A stretch of DNA of 64,000 nt, taken from assembly GCA_902761635.1 (NCBI GenBank), contig CACWLG010000003.1, positions 1-64,000 on the forward strand, written 5' to 3'. Under the pieces are notes generated by a model. That model saw only the letters and a program-made list of their open reading frames with translations. It did no database searches and was not told where the DNA came from. How positions within the stretch are numbered: the stretch's first letter is position 1; each line of letters opens with the position of its first letter. The translations under genes were made by a program, and so were the position numbers. Shown one piece after another: positions 44,783-52,729 of this stretch. The DNA is from Oscillospiraceae bacterium. GTDB lineage: Bacteria > Bacillota > Clostridia > Oscillospirales > Oscillospiraceae.

Positions 44783-45849
44783 TGATGGAAGAAAACGAGA
44801 GAAAAGACATTCTTTCCCTGCTGCCGGAGGAGCTGGAGGCAGAGCTTGCCGCCCTTGGAGAGCCGCGCTTTCGCGCTGCCCAAATCTTCCAGTGGCTGAG
44901 CCGCGGCGTGCGCAGCTTTGAAGGGATGACCAACCTCTCAAAAGAGCTTCGCGCAAAGCTTGATGCGCACTTCTTCCTGTATGAGCCGAAGGTGCTGAGC
45001 AAGCAGGTCTCAGCTATGGACGGCACGATAAAATATCTCTGGGAGCTATGCGACGGGAACGCAGTTGAGACCGTTGTAATGAGCTATAAGCACGGGAACA
45101 CGGTCTGCGTGTCTTCTCAGGTGGGGTGTCGGCAGGGCTGTGCTTTCTGTGCGTCCACCATCGGTGGGCTGGTGCGAAATCTCAGGGCCTCCGAGATCCT
45201 GGATGAGGTGCTTTTTTCTGAGCTGGATTCCGGAAAGAAAATCTCCAACATCGTGCTCATGGGCATCGGAGAGCCTCTGGATAATTTTGACAATGTCATG
45301 CGCTTTCTGGAGCTTGTCAATCATCCGAAGGGCATGAATATCGGGATGCGCCATATCTCCCTGTCTACCTGCGGAATCATTGAGAAGTTTCCTGCGCTGG
45401 AAGCGCGGGATTTACAGCTCACGCTCTCGGTCTCGCTTCACGCTCCCGACGATGAAACGCGCTCACGCATCATGCCGGCAAACCATGGGCGCGGGGTCGC
45501 GGCCTTGATCGGTGCCTGCAGAGACTATTATGAGAAGACCGGGCGGCGCATTTCGTTTGAGTATGCCATGATCGACGGCGTCAATGACAGTCCGGAACAG
45601 GCAAGGCTGCTCGCAAAGCACGCGCGTGCAGTCGCGGCACATGTGAATTTGATCCCTTTGAATCATGTGGAGGAGCGGCCTTTCCAGCCTTCCACACCGG
45701 AACATATGAAGAGCTTTATCAACATTCTTGAGGAGAATGGCGTCAACGTCACAGTGCGGCGCAGACTCGGCAGTGATGTGGATGCCTCCTGCGGACAGCT
45801 CCGAAGAAAAATGCAGAAAACGCAGAAGGGAGGACAGAGGTCAACGTGA
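44782..45849 (+). CDS. rlmN: Dual-specificity RNA methyltransferase RlmN
   Basis: Radical-SAM enzyme making m2A2503 in 23S rRNA and m2A37 in tRNAs. The Fe-S site is CRQGCAFCAS; the LMGIGEPLDNFDNV, ISLSTCGI and SVSLHAP motifs and a second catalytic Cys near the C-terminus (DVDASCGQLR) are present. 355 residues. TGATG overlap with rsmB and a four-base overlap with prpC. Confidence 0.96.
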   Translation: MMEENERKDILSLLPEELEAELAALGEPRFRAAQIFQWLSRGVRSFEGMTNLSKELRAKLDAHFFLYEPKVLSKQVSAMDGTIKYLWELCDGNAVETVVMSYKHGNTVCVSSQVGCRQGCAFCASTIGGLVRNLRASEILDEVLFSELDSGKKISNIVLMGIGEPLDNFDNVMRFLELVNHPKGMNIGMRHISLSTCGIIEKFPALEARDLQLTLSVSLHAPDDETRSRIMPANHGRGVAALIGACRDYYEKTGRRISFEYAMIDGVNDSPEQARLLAKHARAVAAHVNLIPLNHVEERPFQPSTPEHMKSFINILEENGVNVTVRRRLGSDVDASCGQLRRKMQKTQKGGQRST

Positions 45850-46592
45850 AAAGCTATGGTTTGACAGACAAGGGTGCCGTCAGAAAAAACAATCAGGATT
45901 GCTTTATTCTGGAAAAATGTGAGACCGGAGGCTGCCTGATCGCCGCGCTGTGCGACGGGATGGGCGGCGCCAAAGCGGGCGGCATCGCAAGCCAGCTTTC
46001 CAATAAGGCCTTTGTCTCCTATATTTATATGAAGCTTATGGCCAGGCTTCCCCGCAACGCCGATTACAAGCGTATTCTCGAGGATGCCTGCGCAGAAGCA
46101 AACGGCGTAGCCTATGAATATTCCCATTTTGATGAAGACTTTGACGGAATGGGCACCACCATTGTCGGAGGCGTGATTAAGAATAACGGGAATGGGCATA
46201 TTATCAATGTGGGTGACAGCCGTGCCTATCTGATCTCCCGGCGTTCAAACAGCATCCGCCAGATCACCAAGGATCATTCTCTGGTCGGAGAGCTGGTGGA
46301 GGCCGGCGCCATAACCCCTGAACAGGCGCGCAACCACCCGCGGAAAAATGTGATCACGCGTGCACTCGGTTCCGAGGCGCAAGTGAAGTGTGATTACTTT
46401 ACCTTTACCCTGCAAAACAGCGACATTCTCCTGATGTGCTCGGACGGCCTCTCCAATATCGTTTCCGATCTGGAGATGCTTGAATATGCCCGGGAATTTC
46501 CAGAACCCGAGGAGCTCTGCCGGTCGCTGATGAGCAAGGCGCTCAATCGCGGCGCGAGGGATAATGTTACGATTGTGGCGGTAATGCGCTGA
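45846..46592 (+). CDS. prpC: PP2C-family Ser/Thr phosphatase
   Basis: Reverses phosphorylation by the neighbouring PrkC kinase. Metal-binding PPM motifs are present in order: NNQDCF, LCDGMGG, GDSRAYLI, SDGLSN and DNVTIVAV. 248 residues. The start is a GTG at 45846 with GAGG upstream, overlapping rlmN. The next gene is prkC after 23 bases, the standard pair in Firmicutes. Confidence 0.95.
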   Translation: MKSYGLTDKGAVRKNNQDCFILEKCETGGCLIAALCDGMGGAKAGGIASQLSNKAFVSYIYMKLMARLPRNADYKRILEDACAEANGVAYEYSHFDEDFDGMGTTIVGGVIKNNGNGHIINVGDSRAYLISRRSNSIRQITKDHSLVGELVEAGAITPEQARNHPRKNVITRALGSEAQVKCDYFTFTLQNSDILLMCSDGLSNIVSDLEMLEYAREFPEPEELCRSLMSKALNRGARDNVTIVAVMR

Positions 46593-46615
46593 GGAGCCCC
46601 GGAACGGAGTACGCT

Positions 46616-48295
46616 ATGGACTACAAGGATAAATATATAGGCATGGTCTTTGACGATCGCTATGAGATTCAGGAGCTGATCGGCGAGGGCGGCATGTCTG
46701 TGGTGTACAAGGCGCAGGACCTGCGTCTGAACCGCAGCGTTGCAGTCAAGGTCATGCGGGATGAAATGGCGGCAGACGAGGACTTTCGCCGCACCTTCTG
46801 TGCCGAAGCCCATGCTGTCGCGATGCTCTCCAACCCCAATATCGTGGCGGTTTATGATGTCAGCCACAGTGATGAAATCGAATACATAGTTATGGAACTT
46901 GTAGACGGTATCACGCTGAGGCAATACATGGACCGGCGCGGGGCGCTGCAATGGCGGGAAGTCGTTCACTTTACCCGCCAGATTGCCCGCGCCCTTGCGC
47001 ACGCCCACGAGCGCGGCATTATCCACCGGGACATCAAGCCCCAGAATATTATGATGCTGCGGGACGGGACCGTCAAGGTGGAGGATTTCGGCATAGCCGC
47101 GCTGGAAAACGAGGTGCAGGAGCATGACGGGCAGGCGATCGGGTCGATCCATTATATCGCACCGGAGCAGGCCCGCGGGGAACTGCCGGATGCAAGGAGC
47201 GATCTCTATTCTCTGGGTATTATGATGTATGAGATGCTCACAGCCCAAAAGCCTTATGAGGGAGATACCATCGCTGAAATTGCCGTAAAGCATATCAATT
47301 CCACGGCAGCTGCGCCTCACGAGCTCGTTGAAGGCGTACCGCCGGAGCTCGAGCGCATCACGCTCAAGGCCATGTGCGCCGATATCGCGCAGCGCTACCA
47401 GAGTGCCAATGAGCTGCTGGCAGATCTTGAGCTTTTTCTGCAGGAGCAGCTCAAACCGGCCGAGCCGGAGGAAAAACCGCTGGAAAACCCTGCTGTAGTG
47501 CCCATCCGTTCTGTAAGTGAGATGGACAAAGAGCGCTTTCTGCTCCGCCATCGCAGAGCCCGCCGCGTTACCTTTCTTATGGGCAGCTTCGGTGCGCTTG
47601 CGCTTTGCGTTGTGATGTTCGTGTTCATGTGGGATTTCTGGCTCAAGGAAGTGTTCTCTCCGGCCGAACGCATCAGCCTGCCGAACTTTGTCGGCAGCGA
47701 TTATCAGCGGATTGTTGAGAATGCAGAGCTTGCGACACTTTACAGCTTTGATGTTGTCTATGTCATCAATACCGAAACCGAGAGCGGGACCGTCCTGTCC
47801 CAGAACCCCGATCCGGGACGGAGCATGATGATCACGCCGGACGGGATCAAGGTTGAGCTCTCTGTCAGTACCGGGAAGGTCTTCAGCGCAGTCCCGGATG
47901 TTGTCAATCTGGATTATCGAGAGGCAAAGAACCGCCTGCAGAAAGCGGGCTTTATCGTCGATATTGAAAACGCGACCTCCGGAAGCGTTACCAAGGACTA
48001 TGTCATCAGCACGAGCCCCATGGCAGGCGAACAGATGAGCTCCGGCTCCACCGTCTATGTCGTGGTCAGCAGCGGACCCCAGACCAGCTATGTCCGTATG
48101 CCGAATGTGATCGGTCTTTCAGAGGAGGCCGCCATCACCCGCCTGGAGAGCGCCGGACTGAGCTTCGGAGGTTCCGACCGGGTATACAGCGATGTGGATG
48201 CCGGAACCGTGATCGGCCAGAGCACTGACGCCTTTACGGAGATTGAGGAGCACTCAAAGATTTCTCTGAAAATATCTCTGGGACCACAGCTGTAA
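46616..48295 (+). CDS. prkC: PASTA-domain Ser/Thr kinase PrkC
   Basis: Membrane kinase that senses muropeptides or lipid II and controls wall growth and spore germination in relatives. The kinase domain (about residues 18-275) has [26 protein letters not shown] and EDFGIA. One membrane span lies near 323-342 ([20 protein letters not shown]), then three external PASTA domains at about 350-420, 421-487 and 492-557. 559 residues. It is translated with prpC and followed by rsgA. Confidence 0.96.
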   Translation: MDYKDKYIGMVFDDRYEIQELIGEGGMSVVYKAQDLRLNRSVAVKVMRDEMAADEDFRRTFCAEAHAVAMLSNPNIVAVYDVSHSDEIEYIVMELVDGITLRQYMDRRGALQWREVVHFTRQIARALAHAHERGIIHRDIKPQNIMMLRDGTVKVEDFGIAALENEVQEHDGQAIGSIHYIAPEQARGELPDARSDLYSLGIMMYEMLTAQKPYEGDTIAEIAVKHINSTAAAPHELVEGVPPELERITLKAMCADIAQRYQSANELLADLELFLQEQLKPAEPEEKPLENPAVVPIRSVSEMDKERFLLRHRRARRVTFLMGSFGALALCVVMFVFMWDFWLKEVFSPAERISLPNFVGSDYQRIVENAELATLYSFDVVYVINTETESGTVLSQNPDPGRSMMITPDGIKVELSVSTGKVFSAVPDVVNLDYREAKNRLQKAGFIVDIENATSGSVTKDYVISTSPMAGEQMSSGSTVYVVVSSGPQTSYVRMPNVIGLSEEAAITRLESAGLSFGGSDRVYSDVDAGTVIGQSTDAFTEIEEHSKISLKISLGPQL

Positions 48296-48337
48296 TGCAT
48301 AAGACAATCGAGGATTCGATACAGGAGTCACCGAAGC

Positions 48338-49225
48338 ATGGTTGAAGGAATCATCATGAAAGCCCTCAGCGGTTTTTACTATGTAGCCGCAGGGGGACAG
48401 ATCATTGACTGTAAAGCCCGTGGACGATTTCGCCTGGACGGCAGTTCGCCGCTGGTAGGCGACCGCGTCCAATGCAGCCTCGACGCAAACGGAAAAGGCC
48501 GTGTGGATGTGGTACATGAGCGGAAAAACTGGTTTATCCGTCCTGCGGTAGCCAATATTGATACCCTTGTCTTTGTTGCGGCAAACACAAATCCCGTCAC
48601 GGATCCATTCCTGATCGACCGCTTTTCCGTCATTTCGGCGGAGGCGGGCTGTGAACTTGTGATCTGTATCAACAAGACCGATCTTGACCCGGGGGATGAG
48701 CTCTATGCCGTCTTCACGAAAGCCGGCTTTCCGGTCGTGCGCACCAGCGCGGAAACCGGCGCCGGGCTGGAGGAGCTGACGCGGCTGCTGAAGGGAAAGG
48801 TCTGCGCTTTCAGCGGCAACTCGGGCGTCGGGAAATCCAGCATCCTCAACGCCCTGCTGCCGGAGGCACATATCAAGACCGCCGAGGTGAGCGATAAGCT
48901 CGGCCGCGGCAAACATACGACACGCCATGTGGAGCTCTATGCGCTGGGAGAAGATACCTATATTGCGGATACGCCCGGTTTTGCCTCCTTGGATGTCACA
49001 ATGACGAATGTGATCCTGAAGGAACGGCTTCAGTATGACTTTCCGGATTTTGAGCCTTATCTTGGCAGATGCCGTTTTATGGACTGTATGCATTTGAAGG
49101 AACCGGACTGTGCCGTTACCGCCGCCGTCGCCTCAGGCGAGATCTCACAGAGCCGGTACCGCTCCTATGCGCGCCTTTATGAGATCAGCGCCCAGCACAA
49201 ATTCTGGGAATATAAGGATGACTAA
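48338..49225 (+). CDS. rsgA: Ribosome small-subunit GTPase RsgA
   Basis: Circularly permuted GTPase that acts late in 30S maturation. N-terminal OB fold, then NKTDL (G4), GNSGVGKSS (G1), DTPGFASL (G3), and the zinc motif CRFMDCMHLKEPDC. 295 residues. The start is ATG at 48338; another in-frame ATG lies at 48356. In Bacillus the next genes are rpe, thiN and spoVM; here rpe and thiN are missing and a sporulation pocket follows at once. Confidence 0.94.
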   Translation: MVEGIIMKALSGFYYVAAGGQIIDCKARGRFRLDGSSPLVGDRVQCSLDANGKGRVDVVHERKNWFIRPAVANIDTLVFVAANTNPVTDPFLIDRFSVISAEAGCELVICINKTDLDPGDELYAVFTKAGFPVVRTSAETGAGLEELTRLLKGKVCAFSGNSGVGKSSILNALLPEAHIKTAEVSDKLGRGKHTTRHVELYALGEDTYIADTPGFASLDVTMTNVILKERLQYDFPDFEPYLGRCRFMDCMHLKEPDCAVTAAVASGEISQSRYRSYARLYEISAQHKFWEYKDD

Positions 49226-49269
49226 AACATGCGGTAAGCGCGGGTCCTTTGCGCAGCGCTGCCTGAACA

Positions 49270-49298
49270 GAATAATAAAATGACCTCCCGCATATGCT
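49270..49298 (+). promoter_or_regulatory. Putative sigma-E promoter for the spoVM-sipL pocket
   Basis: GAATAAT (49270-49276), exactly 14 bases, CATATGCT (49291-49298). It matches the sigma-E pattern KMATATT-N14-CATACANT in most positions. The expected start near 49305 is inside the loop of an overlapping terminator hairpin. Confidence 0.6.
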
Positions 49299-49330
49299 GT
49301 ATTGAGTTCACAGCGCGGGGGGCGTTTTTT
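49284..49330 (+). terminator. Terminator after rsgA overlapping the sporulation promoter
   Basis: CCTCCCGC (49284-49291) pairs with GCGGGGGG (49315-49322, one wobble), and GCTGT (49296-49300) with ACAGC (49310-49314) inside. A run of six T (49325-49330) follows and leads directly into an ATG. The 5' arm is part of the sigma-E -10, so only readthrough RNA from rsgA can fold it. Confidence 0.65.
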
Positions 49331-49483
49331 ATGCACAGAGGGCGTCGTTGTCTCTGGGGACTGGTCGCCATTATCCTGGGACTGGTCATAATGCTGTCCC
49401 TGGTTTTACCGTCGCAATTCTGGTGGTTTCTGGCAGCGGCGGCGCTGATCGGGTTTGGGTTTTGGTATATTCGATGCTGCTGA
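49331..49483 (+). CDS. Small two-span membrane protein, probably sporulation-linked
   Basis: A 50-residue peptide: basic N-terminus MHRGRRC, hydrophobic segment LWGLVAIILGLVIMLSLVLP, then a second span FWWFLAAAALIGFGFWYI and a final RCC. The ATG at 49331 has GGGGGG eight bases upstream; an in-frame start at 49280 would lie before the predicted transcript start. I do not recognise a named family. It comes directly after a sigma-E-like promoter and before the SpoVM-like peptide and sipL, so a forespore-envelope or mother-cell role is inferred. Confidence 0.6.
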   Translation: MHRGRRCLWGLVAIILGLVIMLSLVLPSQFWWFLAAAALIGFGFWYIRCC

Positions 49484-49517
49484 CGAATCGACAGTGTCGA
49501 CAGGAAAGGAGACGGCA

Positions 49518-49583
49518 ATGAAGGTGATCATTTTTCGGATGCCCCGGTTTCTGGCGAGAATCCTGATCAGACTGCAGGTATAA
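49518..49583 (+). CDS. spoVM: SpoVM-like membrane-curvature peptide (21 residues)
   Basis: A 21-codon frame with a strong AAGGAG site seven bases upstream. The peptide begins MKVIIFRMPRFLARILIRLQ and ends in V. It aligns without gaps to Bacillus SpoVM (MKFYTIKLPKFLGGIVRAML...): Met1, Lys2, Pro9, Phe11, Leu12 and Ile15 are identical, most other positions are conservative, and the helix-breaking Pro9, known to matter for localisation, is kept. SpoVM marks the forespore membrane and recruits the coat base protein SpoIVA. The position downstream of prpC-prkC-rsgA matches Bacillus, and sipL, whose product binds SpoIVA in C. difficile, is next. It is too short for most gene finders. Confidence 0.75.
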   Translation: MKVIIFRMPRFLARILIRLQV

Positions 49584-49709
49584 TCCTGAGCGAGACAGAA
49601 TAGGCTGTACAAGACGGGAGCGCCGGCTGCGCCTCTCGGGAGATCTCCATCTGCCGCTTATGGAGATCGAGTATGCGATCCAGATTCGAGCGGCAGAATG
49701 GAGCGTCGC

Positions 49710-51203
49710 ATGGATATCAGCTTTGAAAGCAGGGAAATCCCGATTTACAGAGAATACTGTCACCAGGCCAAGCGTGTACAGGAGAGTGCGGAGTGTGTTG
49801 TCCCGGATACGGATGCGGACATCGAGAAGGTCGCGGCGGTGCAGAGCCGTGCCTTTCTTAAGAGCAAGGATCTCAGCGCAAGGGGAATCCTTGTCACCGG
49901 AGAACTGACAGCCTGCGTCCTGTATATCCGGGACGGCAAGAACGGAATCTCCTCTCTGACTGTACGGCAGCCTTTTTCCATGGAGTTTGAGACAGAACCG
50001 CCCGAGTCGGAGACGCTGGCACAGGTTGCTCTCTTTGTCCAGGGGACAGACGTGCGCCTTATTAACCCGCGCAAAATATCGGTAGGCTTCGAGGTGGAAG
50101 GGGAGCTCAGCTGCTATTGCAGTGAAAAGCTGCGTATAGAGTCCACGCTCCCGGAAAACACATACGGACTTCACGTTCGGGTGGAAGAAAACGCGCTGAC
50201 GCTTCCGAACGCCGTTTGTGAAAAGAGTATGGCAATCAACGAACAGTTCAGCTTCCCGGGGGACGAAGCCCCGAGCGGCCTTGCGGCAGCGCAGGCGGAG
50301 CTGCTTGTGAAAGACTGTCAGATGATCGGCACAAAAGTCATCATAAAAGGCAGCGCCGAGGTCAAAATCCATGCTTTTACAGAAGCGGGAGAGTGCCCCG
50401 GGGAAAGCAGCTTTTCATCACCTTTTTCCCAGATCGTCGATGTCGGGGCAGATTGCATGCATCTGTGTTCGGTGAGACCGGAGATCACAGGCGCCTATTA
50501 TGATCTGGTGGATACCATAAACGGAGACAAGGCATTGGATATGGAATTGCATGCGGTGCTTCAGATCATCTGCGCAGAGAAGCATTCGATCCGCTGCATT
50601 ACGGATGCGTACAGCAATCTTATGCCCGCCGACCTGCTGTATCGGACACAGGAGTACCGGCAAATCACGGAAGAAAAAAACTTGGAACTCAAAGCGGAGG
50701 AGAGTGTGCGGCTGATGGAAGAATGCCGGGAACTGCTTGCGGTCTTTCCGTCTCTCTCCCGTATGACGGCAGAGCCGGGAAAGATCAGCGTCTCGGTAAA
50801 CCTGGATCTTCTGATAAGAAACGGAGAAGGCGAGCTGAGCTCAGGGCGGAGGACGATCACGCTGACACAGGAACTCGACTGCAGTGAGTTTCGGATCCGG
50901 CGTGTTCGGGCAGCCAATGTAAGCGCAAAGGCAGAGGGAGAAACCGTAAACTGTGCCATTACACTTGAAATCTGTGTTCAACCGGTGGGGAAGAAGGAAG
51001 TGAGCATGGTGGACGGTGTGATCCTGGATGAAGGAAGCAGCTATATACAGGAGTCTCTGCCCACACTGACACTGGTCAGAGCACAGGGAGAGAGCCTCTG
51101 GTCTCTGGCAAAAAAATATCATTCCAGCGAGGAAATGATTCTCGAGATGAACGAAAATGCAGATCAGACAAAGAACATGCTTCTCATTCCCAAGTGTATA
51201 TGA
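49710..51203 (+). CDS. sipL: SipL-like SPOCS/LysM spore coat morphogenesis protein
   Basis: A protein of about 497 residues with repeated DUF3794 (SPOCS) domains, near residues 30-110, 165-245 and 330-390. A C-terminal LysM motif follows (LTLVRAQGESLWSLAKKYHSS, then NENADQTKNMLLIPKCI). This is the architecture of SipL, which in C. difficile binds SpoIVA through its LysM domain and is needed for coat attachment. The ATG at 49710 has AATGGAG upstream; the ATG at 49698 is part of that site. A 126-base gap with a small inverted repeat (49642-49668) separates it from spoVM. Confidence 0.88.
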   Translation: MDISFESREIPIYREYCHQAKRVQESAECVVPDTDADIEKVAAVQSRAFLKSKDLSARGILVTGELTACVLYIRDGKNGISSLTVRQPFSMEFETEPPESETLAQVALFVQGTDVRLINPRKISVGFEVEGELSCYCSEKLRIESTLPENTYGLHVRVEENALTLPNAVCEKSMAINEQFSFPGDEAPSGLAAAQAELLVKDCQMIGTKVIIKGSAEVKIHAFTEAGECPGESSFSSPFSQIVDVGADCMHLCSVRPEITGAYYDLVDTINGDKALDMELHAVLQIICAEKHSIRCITDAYSNLMPADLLYRTQEYRQITEEKNLELKAEESVRLMEECRELLAVFPSLSRMTAEPGKISVSVNLDLLIRNGEGELSSGRRTITLTQELDCSEFRIRRVRAANVSAKAEGETVNCAITLEICVQPVGKKEVSMVDGVILDEGSSYIQESLPTLTLVRAQGESLWSLAKKYHSSEEMILEMNENADQTKNMLLIPKCI

Positions 51204-51281
51204 TAGTACACTCTGCGGGCTTTTCCTTGTCCGATATATTGGAGAGCCGGGAAAAGTTTTCCCGATGAACCGAATAAACCA

Positions 51282-51318
51282 GTGCAGGAGCACAGCCTTT
51301 TCGGCTGTGCTCCTGCAC
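51282..51318. terminator. Convergent hairpin terminator between sipL and cNMP-domain genes
   Basis: A perfect 16-base stem (51282-51297 with 51303-51318) and a TTTTC loop. No strong T-run on either side, but the stem is very stable and sits just after the minus-strand gene. A smaller palindrome GGGAAAA/TTTTCCC lies at 51249-51263. Confidence 0.7.
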
Positions 51319-51322
51319 AATA

Positions 51323-51790
51323 TCAGCGCAGTCCGCTGTTGGTATACTCTTCACAGTACAGATCCATATGCTCCGCGATCCATGCGCTCCTGGGGTCGCC
51401 TCTCCGCTGCTCCTGATCGTTTTCGTAGATCGTCTTGCAGACATCCATATATTTTTGGGTGGTCTCACGCAGGCGGTGACTGAGCTGCTTCATCAAGAGC
51501 AGAAGCTGTTCCGGCTTATCCTTGAAATACAGGTTCAAATCTGCTTCGTCAATCTCGACCAGCTCTGTTCCATCCTCCAGGGCAACAGCGGTTGCGGTTC
51601 TCGGCAGGCAGCCGATCAGGCCGATTTCACCAAAGAGCTCGTCCTTTTCAAGCTCGGCGATCTTTTTCTGGTTTTCCGTCTCATAGTTAATGAAAACCCC
51701 AATCAAGCCGCGATTGACACAGTACATACTGGTATCAAAGGACCCCTGCTTGAAAACGATCTGGTTTTTTTCAAAGGTCAATTTTTTCAT
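51323..51790 (-). CDS. Stand-alone cyclic-nucleotide-binding-domain protein
   Basis: A 155-residue cytosolic protein made of one cNMP-binding (CAP_ED) beta-roll and a helical tail, with no DNA-binding helix-turn-helix. The phosphate-binding cassette is FGEIGLIGCLPRTATAV, which keeps the Gly-Glu and Arg used to hold a cyclic nucleotide. The tail RETTQKYMDVCKTIYENDQ parallels RNTTTDYLDACRTVYETAE in the gene upstream, so the two are tandem paralogues. AAAGGGGCGG precedes the ATG. The ligand and output are unknown. Confidence 0.8.
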   Translation of the reverse strand: MKKLTFEKNQIVFKQGSFDTSMYCVNRGLIGVFINYETENQKKIAELEKDELFGEIGLIGCLPRTATAVALEDGTELVEIDEADLNLYFKDKPEQLLLLMKQLSHRLRETTQKYMDVCKTIYENDQEQRRGDPRSAWIAEHMDLYCEEYTNSGLR

Positions 51791-51808
51791 CAGTGCCGCC
51801 CCTTTCTG

Positions 51809-52285
51809 TCAGACTTCACCATAGAAGTTAAAACCGCTGTAAAAATCGCACAGCTTTGTGATCTTGTCCATCAGCGTTGCACTCTTCTTTTTTCCGGTCT
51901 TTTCCGCCTCAGCCGTCTCGTACACCGTTCGGCAGGCATCCAGATAGTCGGTGGTCGTGTTGCGAAGCCGAATGCACATTTGTTCCATCATCTGCAGGAC
52001 CTTAACCGGGTTCTGTTCAAAATATGAGAAGAAGTCCTGTTCTGTCACAACTGTGAGAACCGTATCATCTTCCAGAACAACAGCCGTGGCTGTGCGGGGA
52101 GCCTGATCCAAAAGCCCCATCTCGCCAAAGACATCGGCGGATGCCAGGTGGGCTATCTTTTTTTCATGGGGTCCTTTATAGTCATAATAGATCCCAACAG
52201 ACCCATTTTGAATCTCATACATGCATTCGCCAAGATCTCCCTGACGGAAGACTATTGCGCCGCGCGGATAGGATCTAACATCCAT
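51809..52285 (-). CDS. Stand-alone cyclic-nucleotide-binding-domain protein (paralogue)
   Basis: A protein of about 158 residues with the same plan as its downstream neighbour: beta-roll start RGAIVFRQGDLGECMYEI, cassette FGEMGLLDQAPRTATAV and a helical tail ending in DKITKLCDFYSGFNF. No HTH, kinase or membrane segment. The ATG at 52285 has AGGAGG nine bases upstream; a longer frame reaching 52348 covers the promoter region. First gene of a two-gene operon, 18 bases before its paralogue. Confidence 0.8.
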   Translation of the reverse strand: MDVRSYPRGAIVFRQGDLGECMYEIQNGSVGIYYDYKGPHEKKIAHLASADVFGEMGLLDQAPRTATAVVLEDDTVLTVVTEQDFFSYFEQNPVKVLQMMEQMCIRLRNTTTDYLDACRTVYETAEAEKTGKKKSATLMDKITKLCDFYSGFNFYGEV

Positions 52286-52339
52286 AGTATCAACCTCCTG
52301 TATAAATATGTCAAATTTGAAAGAATCAGATCTGGTAAG

Positions 52340-52368
52340 ATTATACACAATGAATAAGAAAAAAACAA
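52340..52368 (-). promoter_or_regulatory. Promoter for the cNMP-domain pair
   Basis: On the minus strand TTGTTT (52368-52363), 17 bases, perfect TATAAT (52345-52340), about 55 bases before the ATG at 52285. The stretch from here to the tRNA terminator (52369-52548) shows no gene. Confidence 0.65.
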
Positions 52369-52548
52369 GAGAAGATCTTTGCTTCTGTCAAGAATAATGC
52401 ATAGGGGCCTGATAACAGAAAGTATTCCCCGGATTTGAACGGAAATGGATCATAACTTCTGTCAACGCGGTTCATTATGAATAAACTGATAAATTGATTT
52501 CCGCCTCTATCCAATCGCAGGATTCTGTGCTATATTATCATCAATTGC

Positions 52549-52576
52549 AAAAAAAGAAGCCGGCATCTGCCGACTT
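52549..52576 (-). terminator. Terminator after tRNA-Arg
   Basis: AAGCCGGCA (52557-52565) with TGCCGACTT (52568-52576), one wobble, two-base loop. On the minus strand a T-run of seven follows (A-run at 52549-52555). Confidence 0.85.
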
Positions 52577-52579
52577 CCC

Positions 52580-52656
52580 TGGCACCCACGGGAGGATTCG
52601 AACCTCTGGCCTGCCGCTTAGGAGGCGGCCGCTCTATCCTGCTGAGCTACGTGGGC
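52580..52656 (-). tRNA. tRNA-Arg (anticodon CCT)
   Basis: A 77-base cloverleaf with encoded CCA. Acceptor GCCCACG pairs with CGTGGGT (G-T at the first pair); D stem GCTC/GAGC; anticodon stem GCCGC/GCGGC with loop CTCCTAA, anticodon CCT; T arm AGAGG-TTCGAAT-CCTCC with one A-C mismatch at the outer pair. It decodes AGG, a rare codon here, and has its own promoter and terminator. Confidence 0.93.
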
Positions 52657-52672
52657 AAATTCAAGCTTATAT

Positions 52673-52701
52673 ATTTTACAGCATAAAGCATGTAAAGTCA
52701 A
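52673..52701 (-). promoter_or_regulatory. Promoter for tRNA-Arg
   Basis: On the minus strand TTGACT (52701-52696), 17 bases, TAAAAT (52678-52673), about 16 bases ahead of the mature tRNA 5' end. Confidence 0.72.
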
Positions 52702-52729
52702 TATGTACTTCGCGCGAAAGGGAGACTCT

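Noticed and set aside
49226-49330. A remnant of rpe or thiN after rsgA
   Set aside because: The 105 bases hold no recognisable coding fragment, only the hairpin and promoter-like sites.
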